Positions 1 through 11,594 are shown, numbered from the stretch's first letter. The stretch is 64,000 nt of DNA from Letharia columbiana (GCF_014066305.1 NW_023501089.1:186001-250000), one strand, 5' to 3'. Program-made: numbers and translations. Notes: generated by a model not told the origin, from the letters alone.

Positions 1-126
1 AGACTCATACACCTTGACAGAAACTGATAGGAACTATCTGCAGGTTCCAAGATTATCTTGCTCTACCATACCTGGATATCTAGGTATCCCAGTTCTTACA
101 CACCTTAATACACACATCTGCGAAAT

Positions 127-2857
127 ATGGATCACCTTGCCGAGATGCACGAGCTACCAGTACCTGCTCAGGATCCGAGCGGTGTAAGTGCAAAAAACCT
201 CACACCACAACACCAAAGCTGATCAACCATAACAGAGATTTCAATACCTCTCAGTAATATTGGTACTCTGCTTCTGGTTCGGTCTCATCGACTGGCAATT
301 ATTACTCTTCGGGCTCCTCATCCTCTACATCAATCTTAGCCCTGTGGTGGTCCATTCACCCGAATTCGACATCACAGTTGCCGTGCCAAGCGGTAAATAT
401 ATACCTAAGGAGGTCACCACTCGTACTGACGCTCCACGAGATATCCGCCAGCGTCCAGTCTTAGCCCTTGAGCAAGGACCGAATAAATCGCTGGCGATGG
501 TACCTTGCCAACGACCTGCTCTACAAGGGCAATCTACAACCCGCAGCAAGGTCCCTGAGCATGCTTCCAGCTCCAAGAAGCAGATGGCGGTGGTACTCCG
601 CCCACGAAATGCAGTCAGCAAGGTACAGGATAGCTACCGGAATACTGCTTCATTGAAGCTCCTTGGAAAGGTGGAAGTCGTTTCCTCTTCTATCATGGGA
701 CAAGCGGGCCAAGTGACTGCAGCCACGGATGAAAATCGACTGGAAAACGCGGACGACGATCAGCGTGCTCCAGTCGGTAGCCAGTCTGTCGAGGAGCCTA
801 CCGGTGTTCAGAAGCCTATCGAGGCAGAGGAGAAGATAGTCCTTCAACTCGAGCCTGATACTTTTGAAAAGCCCACTGATGGTCACACCGTGCCCGAAGA
901 AGGTGCCGGCAGTGCCCCGACAGAGACCACTGCTAAGCAAATCGGCAGCGCTGGAGTGGTATCTGCAAGCAAAGACCAGTCTACCACGACATCGATCGTG
1001 CGCGATTCAGGGAGGGCGCGGAATTCGAGAATCCGGCGTCTGGCGAAGCCCTGTGTCGCGAGGTCTCGTACCCCAGGTCTAGAGAGGTCCGTCCTTGGTA
1101 GGGTTCGCTCTCTTCGTCTGAAGATGATGGCCAAGAGGGCCAAAACAGTCCAACGCTTGGCGAACCAACAAGGCGTGGCTGACGGTATCGTCGATGTCGA
1201 TGGAGGCATGACTGGCTTGGAAGTCGTCGAGCAGGCCGAAGTGCAGATTCGAGGACGGGTTTCTGTGGGGGCTCAGACCAGTCAGCAAACTGGAACTGGC
1301 AGCGCTGTCGACCGTCTGGAAGTTGGGGAGTCGATGGAAGTTTCGCCAAGTCAACACGTTGCGGAAGACAGCGTTGTTGACGTGGACCAAGCCATGACCG
1401 ACCCAGAAGTTGAAGAGAAGGATGAAGACGGCGATGTCAAGCTCGTCGATGCGGATACAGCGGAGAGCCAAGAGGCTGAACAATTCGATGAAGTCATGAT
1501 CGGCTCTGATGTCGAAGCTGAAATGGAGGTCGACGACGAAGCGGCCGACTCGGTTGGAGAGCCAATGGATCTTGAAGAAGACAACCCGCAACTGGAAGCC
1601 AAGGAGGCTGGCATTCCAGACCCTATGCATATCGAGCCTCAGTACAACCTTGGCATGGTCGACAAGGAGAAACTCCAGGACAAGATTAGGCGTGAGAAGG
1701 CGGAAATCGCGCTTCGACAAACGTCTACAAACGGGGCCAACAGCGGTGAGATGGGCTCGGCTTCCGGTGGTGCTTTGGCACAGTCGAGTCAACAGCACGC
1801 AGCACCGGTCTCAACGCCACCGACTGGGAATGCAGCCACCAGCATATTGCAAGGAGTTGCGCAGAACCTAACATCTACGAACAGTGCCGCAGATCTTAGG
1901 AGCGCGCGTCTGGGAAAGCGGCCAGAGTCAAGGCCCATCTCGGAAAGAGTGGCGGGTCCATCTCCCTCACCAGGAAGACTGGTGACGGAAAATCGAGGCA
2001 AGAGAGAGTCCACCCAGTCGATCCTGCCTCTAGTGTTGGCTCCTCCGTCAACGTCGTCGTCAGAGAAACAGGTGACAGAAGACGGAGATACTTCAGAGTC
2101 GGTCCAATCGATCACGACTCCAGCATCTACTTCTCCCTCGACAGCATCGTCAACGCCGCCCACTTCAAGGAACGTGGCTTCAAGTAAAGGGCCTTCGAAG
2201 CCAGCTGGCGTGAAGACTGAAGAAAGTGCGTCCAAGGAGCAAAATTGCAAACGCGGCTGCAACTTTCTGCGTGACTCGAGCAATGACGAGAAATTGGGTG
2301 ACGAAGCGGAGAAGCCGAAGGCGATCCAGGGTGATCAGAGTATGCCTGGTTCAGCATCCCCGAAGGTTTCCCCACCGAGGAGAATTCTGGCCAAGCCTGT
2401 GAGGCGAATGCGAAAGGTGCAGACAGCTGACGCCAAAGTGAGCGAAGCGGAGGACGATCGGAAGATGTCAGCTTCAAGAACGGCACCTGCTCCTCAGCCA
2501 ACAGAGGATGCTCCGGCGGAGTCCTCCAAGAAAGCTCGAAGTGGGCCTACGGATGACGGGGCGTCTGATCAAGAGGTCGCTCCTCTGAACGACATCCCGG
2601 ATGATAGGGGCCGTAAGTTTCTATCCCCCAAGCAACCAACTCCTTTCCCATGCTGTTCATAATCTTGGATCGCAGAACCCCAACTCTTCCTCTCTTTGTC
2701 TTCCTTGGCTTTATGTCGTGTGATCTTTCAGTCCGAACAGAGAATGCTAACACCGAGAATCGCAGAGCTGGAGTACACGTCGCAGGTCCTCGAAGTGGCC
2801 GCAGCCAAGTGGGATGAGGAGGGGCATAGTGACGCCGACGACGACGACGACGATTGA
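127..2857 (+). CDS. Hypothetical membrane-anchored, mostly disordered acidic protein
   Basis: I do not recognise a family. Exons are 127-183, 236-2612 and 2766-2857. The joined frame is 842 codons (841 aa). The 52-bp first intron (GTAAGT...ACAG) puts the ATG at 127 ahead of the long open frame; the open stretch itself begins at a TTG and has no ATG of its own there. The last intron has GTAAGT at 2613 and GCTAAC near 2747, and the final exon ends in a run of Asp codons. Residues 20-57 are strongly hydrophobic with Trp and Leu (one long or two short membrane segments), placing an N-terminal anchor ahead of a roughly 780-residue tail. The tail is rich in Ser, Glu, Asp and Val and has no visible folded domain. 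Acidic blocks lie near residues 380-480, with Lys/Arg-rich and Ser/Pro-rich stretches further on. It may be a nuclear-envelope or ER tethered scaffold, but that is inference only. Confidence 0.6.
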
Positions 2858-4374
2858 GATGACTCTGATTTGATCTCGTACCGTCAGTGAAGGCAGGGTT
2901 GGAAGAATTCGGGGTAGGGGGTATATATCTCGGATATCATGGGAATTCTTTATATCAGCAATGGGAGCGGGATTGTACCAAGGGCACAAAGGGAAAGCAA
3001 GAGGTATTGAGGGTTACAATAACCTGGGCGGATTTTTTTTGGGAGGAAGTTTTCCGGTTCAGAAGAACCCAGGGTAGGACTTCGTTCCATGTGTGTACTA
3101 TACTTAGGGAAGGGTATTTCAATCTTGTCAACAGCTCGGACCGCATCAAGTCTAACCCATCTTCTCTGATCCCTGGCGCATTGATATCAAATTCCCTTCA
3201 CATACCTTCGCTACTCACTCCATCATAACGGTGAACCCCATCTTTGTATACCGTCCCAAAACCGTCTCTGAACATATATCAAACACCTCCAAGTACCCAC
3301 CCACTGGAGCGAGCGCGATTCGAAGATTCCCAATTGCAACAGTGCGGTTATTGCTTTAGAGGGAGCTTTCGGGATCGCTGACACATCTGCTCTGCGGTGG
3401 CCAGTACCTTTCGCCCCCATTCTCCTTAGAGATCCCTCTCGTGATAGGTTCAGAGTGCTGATAGGCAAGCGAAGCAATGATGGTGTAAGTAAGGCATGTA
3501 CTTTGACGGACCATCTCGACTGGGCAAGGATGCTGTTTCGAATGAGTGGTTTCGTAGGCGGTATTTTGGACTGAGGTCTGAATGCTGACCGCGTAGGGTA
3601 CTTGAGTTACCGAGGTGAGGTAAGGGAAAGAGAGAGGATGGATGTAGCAAAGGAGTGCATATATAGAAGGGATTTCCAAATCTTTCTTTCAAATCCTAGG
3701 AAGAGGAAGAGAAGAGAAGAGAAGCAAGGTTCTCGTATTCTATATTTCGGTTATCGTTTCTGTGGGTATCGATCAGGATAGAGTGCGGGCATTAGATCGA
3801 AAAGGATAGATCCTATTCAAAACAACTCCCTTGTAGAATAACGAACGCATTAGATAAAAGGATTGGTGAACAGGTCAGTTTTTTTCTGGCACCGCACCTG
3901 AACAGGGAGACTACTACGATTTCAACAGATCCTTTCGCCCTTTGTGCATGACTCGTGCCACATTCTCTTATGTTTGTTGGATATAAAGTTTCTTTCCACG
4001 CATACATACGTACAGAAGCGATTTCTGCACAGCACGGTGGGAGTACAATACGCTGGTGCCATCAAATAACCCCAAGGTGATGTCTTGAGGTGGGGGGCTA
4101 ATATGGACAGGCACAGTAAACAGAGGCCCCTTAACTACCTACGCGCCCCACAATCCTTTCAAAGACCCTCCGACGCCGCAAACGAACCAACAACGCCTAT
4201 AGCTCAAGACCTTTCCCGCCAATCAACCATCCACATCAGCCCCGACACTGGCCCTCTCCACCACCGTCCACCCTCCACCGTCCCGCCCCACCTTCACCTC
4301 CCCGAGCTCCAAATCCCCACCCAAGCGCGCAAAAGGGTGCTGGCCACCCTCCCCACCTTGGTGTCCGCGATCGT
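2858..4374. other. Intergenic, no supported gene
   Basis: Short open frames on both strands here have no family resemblance and no convincing splice structure. A purine-rich patch (GAAGAGAA-type) lies near 3700-3725. The plus-strand frame at 4085-4495 is the antisense shadow of the rhodopsin-like remnant plus flank. Confidence 0.5.
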
Positions 4375-5698
4375 TCAAAGACGGCGGCGTCGCGTCGTTC
4401 CCGGCGTCGAGCCATCCGAAGACCTCAACTGCGCCGGATTCGCAAATTCACCGGACCCCGAGCCGCCGGTCGACGAGGATGACGCTTTCGACTGACGGAC
4501 GGTGGTCCGATGGCGGGAAGCGCAGGCGAATAGCGGCCAAATGGTTGGCAGACAGGCGCAGACGATGTCGATGCAGGTTTCGAGGTCGCTCCAGACGCCG
4601 AGGCCGACGCGGGCCCATTGGGGGTCTTTGGCGGTGAAGCTTTGGATGGTCGTGATGCGGATGGAGATGGCGCAGACGAAGGCGCCAGGAAGACGCCGGT
4701 GAGGGTGATTTTGCGCTTCGGGCTGATGTTGGTGAGACGCCAGACCTTGGGCATGGGGAGCATGAGGATGAGGACGTCGGTTAAGAGGTTGGCGATGCCG
4801 TTGCCGTAGGCGTAGGGGGTCAGGTCGATGCAGTGGGCGCCGGGGATGGTGTGCTCCCAGTGGAAGATGGTTGGCGAGTCAGCGGGTCAGCATTCGAAAG
4901 CAGGTGGTGAAGCTGTATGGGATAGATACCGGAACTTGACTGTTGGGTGGTGTTGTGGAGCGACTGAAAAGCTCTTTGGATTGGGAGTAGAGGGCTTGCA
5001 AGTAAGCATTGACTCACCGACGCGCGTACCTGAGTGCACTTAAACACACTCGTCAAGAAAATCGCAAAGAACGTCGCCCAGCAGATCACAGCTACGACAT
5101 ACATACTGATCCGAAACCGTTTGTTGACACCGAGGATACGATAGTAGAGTAAGAGCAGTGAAGATTTTATAAAGATCAGCGCGACGTAGTAGACCAATTG
5201 AGTCGCTTGAGATGCCTGAGGGTCTGGTGTTAGTGGTCAATACTTTTGATCGAGGATTGATTAACAATGTCAGACGTCCTCACCTTTGAGAACTCCGTCA
5301 ATTTCCACGGCGTCTTCAGTTACGTTTCGATACGGCGACCGAAGCCGAGGTCTTTGGTTTCCCCTATCCGTATGCCTGTTCCGGCCCAGCCGAAGATCCG
5401 GGCGGCGAAGCTATCAGTGACGAGTCGCTCTGGTGCTGGGAATGATAGCAAGGCTCACAAGTGCGACCAAGGCGGCCCAATCATCCCTGATGCGAGCATC
5501 AGTTGAAACGACACTTCAAAACGAGCATACAGTGATCATACCACCACGATGGCGAATTGGCCACCGACCTGGAGATGAAACGCAGGGGAACGGCAATAGT
5601 TATTAGGACACTACCTGTCATGACTGCAGCATAGATGGCTCCGACCTGGCTTTGAGCCAGAGCATATGCGCCGGGTCAACATGCATCTGTGATGCCAT
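4375..5698 (-). pseudogene. Rhodopsin-like (SAT4/PTH11-type) integral membrane protein, degenerate
   Basis: The pieces read in order as a fungal rhodopsin-domain protein: a first membrane segment (LITIAVPLRFISR) with the WWDDW motif recovered by splicing, then KSSLLLLYYRI, then FLTSVFKCTQV, then a segment ending in LLTDVLILMLPMPKVW, and last an AFVCAISIR segment with the family's CACLP motif. The gene is broken. A TAA (5320-5322) lies in frame just before the KSSLLLLYYRI exon. One base is missing relative to the family near 4681-4690, which throws the reading from GVFLA into the frame that carries AFVCAISIR. The frame also cannot be carried cleanly across about 5400-5470, and the start is ambiguous. 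An intact relative lies at 44872-46196. Two or more independent breaks make a single sequencing error unlikely, but an assembly error is not excluded. Confidence 0.7.
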
Positions 5699-6342
5699 AG
5701 TGGTGTCTGGAAAGAGATTGACACAAAGACAGAAAGATATGAGAGCAACGAAGAAGTCGGATGAAAGGACCGAGGAAACGAGGAATGGTAGCTTTCCGAT
5801 CAGACCTTTACCCAAATTTTAGATACGAGTCTAAACATTCAACAGGTACGGGGCTTTTCCCTTTGACAAAAAAGCCCGAACTTACACACCTTAACATATC
5901 TGTATCTCTATACCTCTATATACTCGCGTTGACAATGCAAGAGGGTCGGGGGTGGTACCGCGGGGTTTGCCGAGCTGTTCCGATCCGAGTGGCCATGCGG
6001 ACTGACTGGACGGGGCGTGGTTTGTGGGATGGCGGTGGGAGAGTGGAGGGTTTGTGCTTGTCCGTGATGGTGGAGGTGGGGGGGTGCTAGCGAGCGAAGA
6101 CGTCTATCCCTTGGAGACGCTGTACGCTTTCCATATCAGTTGCGCGCAAACAGTAGGCGAGATTCTAAGAGAGAAACATGGCCTAGAGTTGATGTCAAGA
6201 GTTATGGATGGAGTATGGTGACTAGCTAGATAGCCTCTATAGTCCAGCCGGGGCTAGAACCGGATGAAGCCAACATCATAGAGGCTTCCAGTATGGCCAA
6301 CGACATTTCAGCAGCCATGAGTCTTCACACGTCCTTTCAGCT
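5699..6342. other. Intergenic, nothing supported
   Basis: This stretch lies between the rhodopsin-like remnant and the cold-shock gene. The 109- and 65-residue open frames here have no recognisable content. Confidence 0.5.
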
Positions 6343-8094
6343 TCAAGCCCAGGCATCGCTTCCTCCAGTTCCCCAGGTATCCCCATCAGCAGCATCACCC
6401 GTATCGTCGGCTTCCGTTACTTTCAAGGCACCTAAGGATGCATGGATAGGGTTCTCGTTTTCCTTGTCTTCTTTCGGAGGATCTGCAATGGTGACGGCTA
6501 CGGCTTGGACACCTTTGCCTGATCGAGCGGTAGCGATGGTGAAGGATACGCTGGTACCAGGCTCGATTCCGCCGTACTCGTCCGGGGTCTCGATCTCCGA
6601 CATATGGAAGTAGTATTTCTTAGGTGCTCCATAGCTGGTCGTGTTGAGTGGGGTGATGAAACCGTAGCCGCTGTCTGGTTTGGTGTCTGGAGGGTCCAAG
6701 TAGCGCTTGTGGATACAAGTCAGCAAATGGAAAGAGAGAGATTGAAGGAAGGTGCTCAGCAGGAGGGAGCTCCCACCTCGACCTTGCCATAATGCACCTT
6801 GGCAGTGACTCGTGCGACGCGTGCTGGGTCCTCTTGACGGAGATCTTTTGCTGCGGGTCCTTTTCCACTGTCTTCACAGACAAAAGAGACACACATGTCC
6901 TTCTCCAAAGTCAATCCGTTGCACTGCTTCTCGTGAATATGCGCATCATCACCTCCCTTCTTTCTGACGATGAATCCAAACCCTTTCTCCATGTTGAAAT
7001 TCTATCAAGTCGTCAGGATGGCTTCTTGCTGTTGGCCTCAGTCGAAGATGGAAAGGAAACTTCATACCTTGACAGTACCGAACTCACGACCCTCGTCAGA
7101 AAGGATGGGTTCGGGGACGCTGTCCTCCTTGCGAATTTTCTTAGCAGTGTCGCCCTTCTCGGTATTTTCCAGGATGAATGAGACTGGCTGCCCGACGTAT
7201 GGCTCAACACTGCCAAACTCTCGCTTGTGGCCAAAGACATCGTCGCCACCCGAGCAGCGGCCGATGAACGCGAAGCCTTTCTCCTCATTGTAAGACTTGA
7301 CCTTGCCAAGCTCACGTTCGCCTTCGTCCTCTTCAACAGCCTCTTCCATCATCATGCTGCCCTCCTCTTCCCGGACGTTCTTGGCTGAAGCACCCTTCGG
7401 GCCCTCCTCGAATGCAAAGGAGACAGCTTGGCCTACGACAAAGTCTTTGCCTCCGCACTCTTTCAGGTGCACGAAGGCATCGTCCCCGCCATTAGCACGA
7501 CCAATGAAACCAAATCCTTTCTCGGCATTCCATCTCTTGATCGTTCCCATCTCACGCACTTCTTCTGTCACGGTACCGCCCTCCTCTTCGCGAACATTCT
7601 TAGCCGAAGCGCCCTTTGGGCCTTCCTCAAATACAAACGACACAGCCTGGCCCTCAACAAGATCTTTGCCCCCGCACTCCTTCTTGTGCACAAAGGCGTC
7701 GTCTCCGCCGTTAGCACGGCCGATGAAACCGAACCCTTTCTCTGCGTTCCATCTCTTGACCGTTCCCATCTCGCGGGCCGAATCATTCTCCACTACAGCT
7801 TCTTCGATCAGAACTTGTTTCGCCTTTCCGCCCTTCTCATCACTCTCGTAGACGAAGGAGACTTTAGATCCGGGTACCAGAGCGGCACGGTTGGGGGTCT
7901 CACTGTTGTGGCAGAAGAGGCTGTCGCCGAAGTCAGGGCGCGAGATGAATCCGAAGCCTTTCTCGGTCCAGCGCTGGCGGCGAGTTAGTCGTGAGTTCAA
8001 AAGGGGGCTGAGACTTGGAACAGTAAATATGGACTTGTATATGGGTGAGGTGGCGGCTTACCTGGACTACACCATACTGTCGTTCTTCCGCCAT
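6343..8094 (-). CDS. Multi-cold-shock-domain protein (six CSD-like repeats)
   Basis: Exons, minus strand: 8062-8094, 7068-7973, 6777-7001 and 6343-6705. The sum is 1527 nt (508 aa) and the frame closes exactly. The protein starts [11 protein letters not shown] and then carries six CSD-type units. Units 1 to 5 each show the RNP1-like KGFGFI or KGFAFI, and most show an RNP2-like DDAFVH-type motif, starting near residues 6, 96, 170, 245 and 310. The sixth, near residue 390, is more divergent (SGYGFITP...YYFHMSEIE). These motifs bind single-stranded RNA or DNA in CspA and Y-box proteins, so an RNA chaperone or translation role is likely. Units 2 and 3 are nearly identical, which indicates a recent duplication. 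The C-terminal 45 residues are acidic and low complexity. Standalone multi-CSD proteins are uncommon in ascomycetes. Confidence in the domain call is high; the biological role is open. Confidence 0.88.
7359..7775 (-). repeat. Tandem 198-bp intragenic duplication encoding CSD2 and CSD3
   Basis: Two copies, 7359-7556 and 7578-7775, encode almost the same 66 residues: [20 protein letters not shown], then FVH, then GQAVSF, then a shared [17 protein letters not shown] end. They differ by a handful of substitutions, many at third codon positions. They are separated by a short unique linker. Confidence 0.85.
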
Positions 8095-9036
8095 AATGGT
8101 GTGCTTGACAGATGGATGGGTGCTGAGCTTTGACGAGAAAGAGAGTTGAGACGGATGCCTAGCTAGGTCTATCTTCAAGATCCTGTAGTTTTGGAGGTCG
8201 TATGTGGTGGCTGAGTGGGAAATGTTCTGGGAATCTCGAAAAGTGAGTGTTTATAAAAGACTTCAGTTTGGCAAATGATTCCGTCACGCCGCGCCAATCA
8301 GAAGCGCGCTTGTTGCATTCACTTCGATCCAGAGGATCAAAGCCAGCATTGCCTGAGCAAGTGGTTTGTTTGCTTCTTTTCCATAGAATAGAGCCAGATA
8401 ACAGGTTTTTACTTTGAGTGGTGAGCTTTAATCTTGGGGTCCACCAATGCTTCAACACGAGAGATCTGATGACCCGATCATGTAGTGGATTCCCAAACTG
8501 CTCACTCCATGAAAAACGCAAACATCTGTCTTGTGTTCCGATCCACTTTTGCTGCTGGCTCACAGGTAAGAGAAGGTAGCAAAAGTCATGTATAGGAGCG
8601 ATAATTCTGAATGAAGTCCTACAGTCCAGGCGCGGTGCCAGAAGAATGTGACCCTGTTCACGGAGTTTTCTCAAAGTCGATTTCGTCTTAGGGATCATTG
8701 AAAGTACTGCCTTTCTGCGCCATCTGCCGTGCAAAGTGCTCGAAAGCTTGAGCGGTCAGCCGCCCAGCTTCACAGTCTAGCTTTCCACCGCGGTTCTTAT
8801 CACGTCCTTTGATCCCAACCCATCGAGCCCATCGAGGTAATGTCCGGGTCTCATATTGAACTGCTGCCATCGCTTTCTTTCCCCTTTTACCGCTCGTCCG
8901 GAAGACTTGTTCTCCCCAAGAGCACCGCCTGATGAGGGACTGTTGGGATTATCGGAGGCTGTGCTAGTTGCGGCGGCGGGCACTGAGACTTTTGGCAAGA
9001 ACTTCGCTGCATCGGCGTGTACTGCCTGCTTTACAC
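8095..9036. other. Intergenic between the CSD gene and cnxABC, with unassigned open frames
   Basis: This is the promoter side of the CSD gene and the 3' side of cnxABC. On the minus strand two overlapping frames (8777-9000 and 8688-8870) look mildly protein-like but lack a convincing ATG, splice pattern or family. They could be an alternative 3' exon of cnxABC or a small gene. Confidence 0.35.
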
Positions 9037-11594
9037 TTATTGGGTTCCATCATCTGGCGTCCACCTTTTCCATGTCTTCGCCTTTCTCGATCTCTCACTA
9101 TCCGTTTGTTCGAAGACGCCTTCTTTCTCCACCCTCTCCAAAACCTCATCCACCAACTGCGTTGGCCCCTTTCCTGTATCTCTCTCCGTCTCTGTCAAGT
9201 TACCACTCACCCCCTTTGACCCCTCTGATTGCTCATCCGGCCCCTCACGCCAGATGCCCAACCCACCACTCCTACCTCCTTTCTTCCCAACCACTCTAAC
9301 ATCATCAATGACACACCCCTTGTCAACACCTTTACACATATCCACAACTGTCAGCGCGGCGCCCATGACTCCGGTAAGCGCTTCCATTTCTACGCCCGTC
9401 CTCGCCGTCGTCTCGACCTGCACTGAGATGCGGACGCCTCCGTAAACCCCGATGGGCTCAGAAAGCTGCAATGTTTCCTCGAGCCCCTGTTCTTCCCATA
9501 TCGAAGTGTAACTTTCGGGTTGTGTGTCAAAGTTGGAAAGACCGACCGGCTCAACACGTACGATGCACCCTTCAACAGGCACGCCGCCATGCGCTAGAGG
9601 TATGAAATCGCTGGTTTTCTTGACGGCTTGGACAGCGGCTATGCGGGCGACAGCTAGTACGTCACCCTTTTTGATGGCATTTTGACGGATCAAACCCAAA
9701 GGTTTATGATTAGAGAAACGGACGTGGCCGATAGCGACAGCGACGCGGTGGGTGACGGACTTGGCGCTGGTGGATATGAGGTGGATTTCGGACGAGGATG
9801 TTAGATGTGGAAGGGACGAAGCGGCCAATTTCGCAGAAGAGGTCGAAGATGACTCCGGAGGTGGTGTCTTAGGAGATGTGGTGGAGATTGCGCGGATGGT
9901 GGTCATGGATTGGTACGTGCCAAACCAAAGGTGTAATGGCACAGCGAGGGGTGTAGTCGCTAAACGGAGAGTTGTAGACCTTGGCCTCCTTTCTTTGTTT
10001 AGAAAAGGCGCTGGCCATGAACAGAGATGCATTGGAGTAGGCCAAGCGCTGGCAGGTGGATTGTCTGAGCCCACCAAAGTCAGTAAACAGAAACACACTT
10101 TCACGATGTCATCTTAGCGCAGAGGGAAAGAGAGCGGCAGAAAATTTCCACATACATCAGTCGTATCGCAAAGTGCAGAAGAGAGATCCAGTCATGATAT
10201 ACATTCGTCTCTTCACATTCGACATTCAATGAACGAGAATCCGCCTACCCACCAATCAGAATCATCGGCCTGTTCTTCATATTCTCTAATTCGCCCATGC
10301 CAGCATGCTTCTCCTTCTTCCTCTTCACCGCCATACCAATCAGTCCCAAAAGTTCTCTTTCTCTTTCACCATACCCTAGCGGCTGCACATCTCCCGGCAG
10401 CGCCTGCCTTTTATCCATCTCGACTTGCTTGATCGCTTCCATCGCTTCCTCATCGATTGGTTGCCCATTGTTGCCTTCTCGCAACAGGTCCCTGAGGCTA
10501 ACTTCGGCGTTTCCAAAAAGGCAAACCTTGAGATTCCCATCACTCGTAATCCTTAACCGATTACAGCTCCCACAAAAGTTGTGCGTCATACTCGTGATAA
10601 ATCCAATCCGCCCCCTAAACCCCGGCACTCTAAACGTCTTACTCGTATCATTCATCTCATCTCTCACCTTCTCCAAGTTCGGGTGCCTCTCTCTAATCAT
10701 GCCCAGCATCTCCTTATAACTCAACATCTTCCCCTTCGCCCACTTGTTGCCATCGAATGGCATATACTCGATGAATCTAACCTCGATATCTTTATCCCGT
10801 CCCATCTCCACAAAGGGAATAATCTCGCGCTCGTTGATACCGCGCATGACGACGCAATTTATTTTCAGCTTGATGCCCGCGCCGAGGCGGTTCATTTCGA
10901 GTATTCGGTCAATGCTGCGGATGACGGCGGAGAAGCCCTGCCGGCGAGTCATGATTTGGAATTGGAAGGGGTCGAGGGTATCGAGGGAGAGATTGACGCC
11001 TGTGAGGCCTGCTTCTGCCATGGAGTCTAGTTTTCTGTGGAGGGCGATGCCGTTGGTTGTGATGCATAGCTCCTTCAGCCCTTTACTTCGCAGACTCCCG
11101 ATCTCGTGCATGAGCGGCACTATGTCCTTCCGAATCGTAGGCTCCCCTCCTGTCAACCGTATTTTCGTGACGCCCTGCGAGACGAACAGCGCGGAGAGGT
11201 AGGATATCTCAGGCGTGGTGAGGAGGTGTGAAGCCGGGGAGAGCGGCACCCCTTCTTCAGGCATGCAGTATGTGCAACGTAGGTTGCAGCGTTCGGTAAT
11301 AGAGATCCGTAGGTAGTCATGTTGGCGCGAGAAGTTGTCGGTCAGGAAGTCGGAGAAGGGTCTTGCGTCTCGGAGTGGCTGTTTGCGGGTTGTAGGGGGC
11401 GATTCAGTCAGTGGATGTGGTTGTGGTGGAGTGCGGAATGGGAATGGCGGAATATCATCGAAGGGCACCGGTTGCTGTGTAGCTGTTACAGCTGAGGCGA
11501 TGCCTCGACGTTCTTTGGGCCAGCCTCGAGGCAAAAGGTGGGGTGGCTTTGCGGGCTTCAGCCGGCAAATGGCACGAGGGAGTAAGAACTCCAT
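9037..11594 (-). CDS. cnxABC: Fused GTP 3',8-cyclase / cyclic pyranopterin monophosphate synthase (MoaA-MoaC)
   Basis: This bifunctional enzyme makes cyclic pyranopterin monophosphate from GTP, the first stage of molybdenum cofactor synthesis. Exons 10249-11594 and 9037-10048 sum to 2358 nt (785 aa) in frame. The ATG at 11594 is chosen because the longer open stretch begins at a TTG. Residues 1-35 are basic and amphipathic, like a mitochondrial presequence. The MoaA half has the radical-[11 protein letters not shown] cluster (Cys103, 107, 110) and a second 4Fe-4S set CX2CX13C (about Cys341, 344, 358), and it ends in LIGG. The MoaC half has [19 protein letters not shown] and DMCKGVDKG, the usual catalytic landmarks. 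The normal PLCHP is changed to PLAHG, keeping the His. Aspergillus nidulans cnxABC is a comparable fusion. The 200-bp intron is unusual and is listed separately. Confidence 0.92.
10049..10248 (-). other. Stop-carrying intron at the MoaA/MoaC junction of cnxABC
   Basis: The exon ends ATT GGT GG and the donor is GTAGGC. If the intron is kept, the frame reads ...ILIGG and stops at TAG (10247-10245), giving MoaA with a free C-terminal Gly-Gly. If it is removed, GG joins C at 10048, keeps Gly-Gly and continues into MoaC. The acceptor CTGCCAG (ending 10049) is the one tested that restores the MoaC frame. At 200 bp it is about four times the window's usual intron. Confidence 0.75.

Noticed and set aside
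1079..1798. 239-residue minus-strand open frame
   Set aside because: Antisense to the disordered membrane-anchored protein, with no ATG-initiated domain or splice support.
4085..4495. 136-residue plus-strand open frame
   Set aside because: Its right half is antisense to the C-terminal exon of the rhodopsin-like remnant and the left half is Pro/His-rich without domain; treated as a shadow.
7297..7988. Long plus-strand open frames (184 and 186 residues)
   Set aside because: Exactly antisense to the cold-shock domain exon; Ser/Pro-rich shadow.
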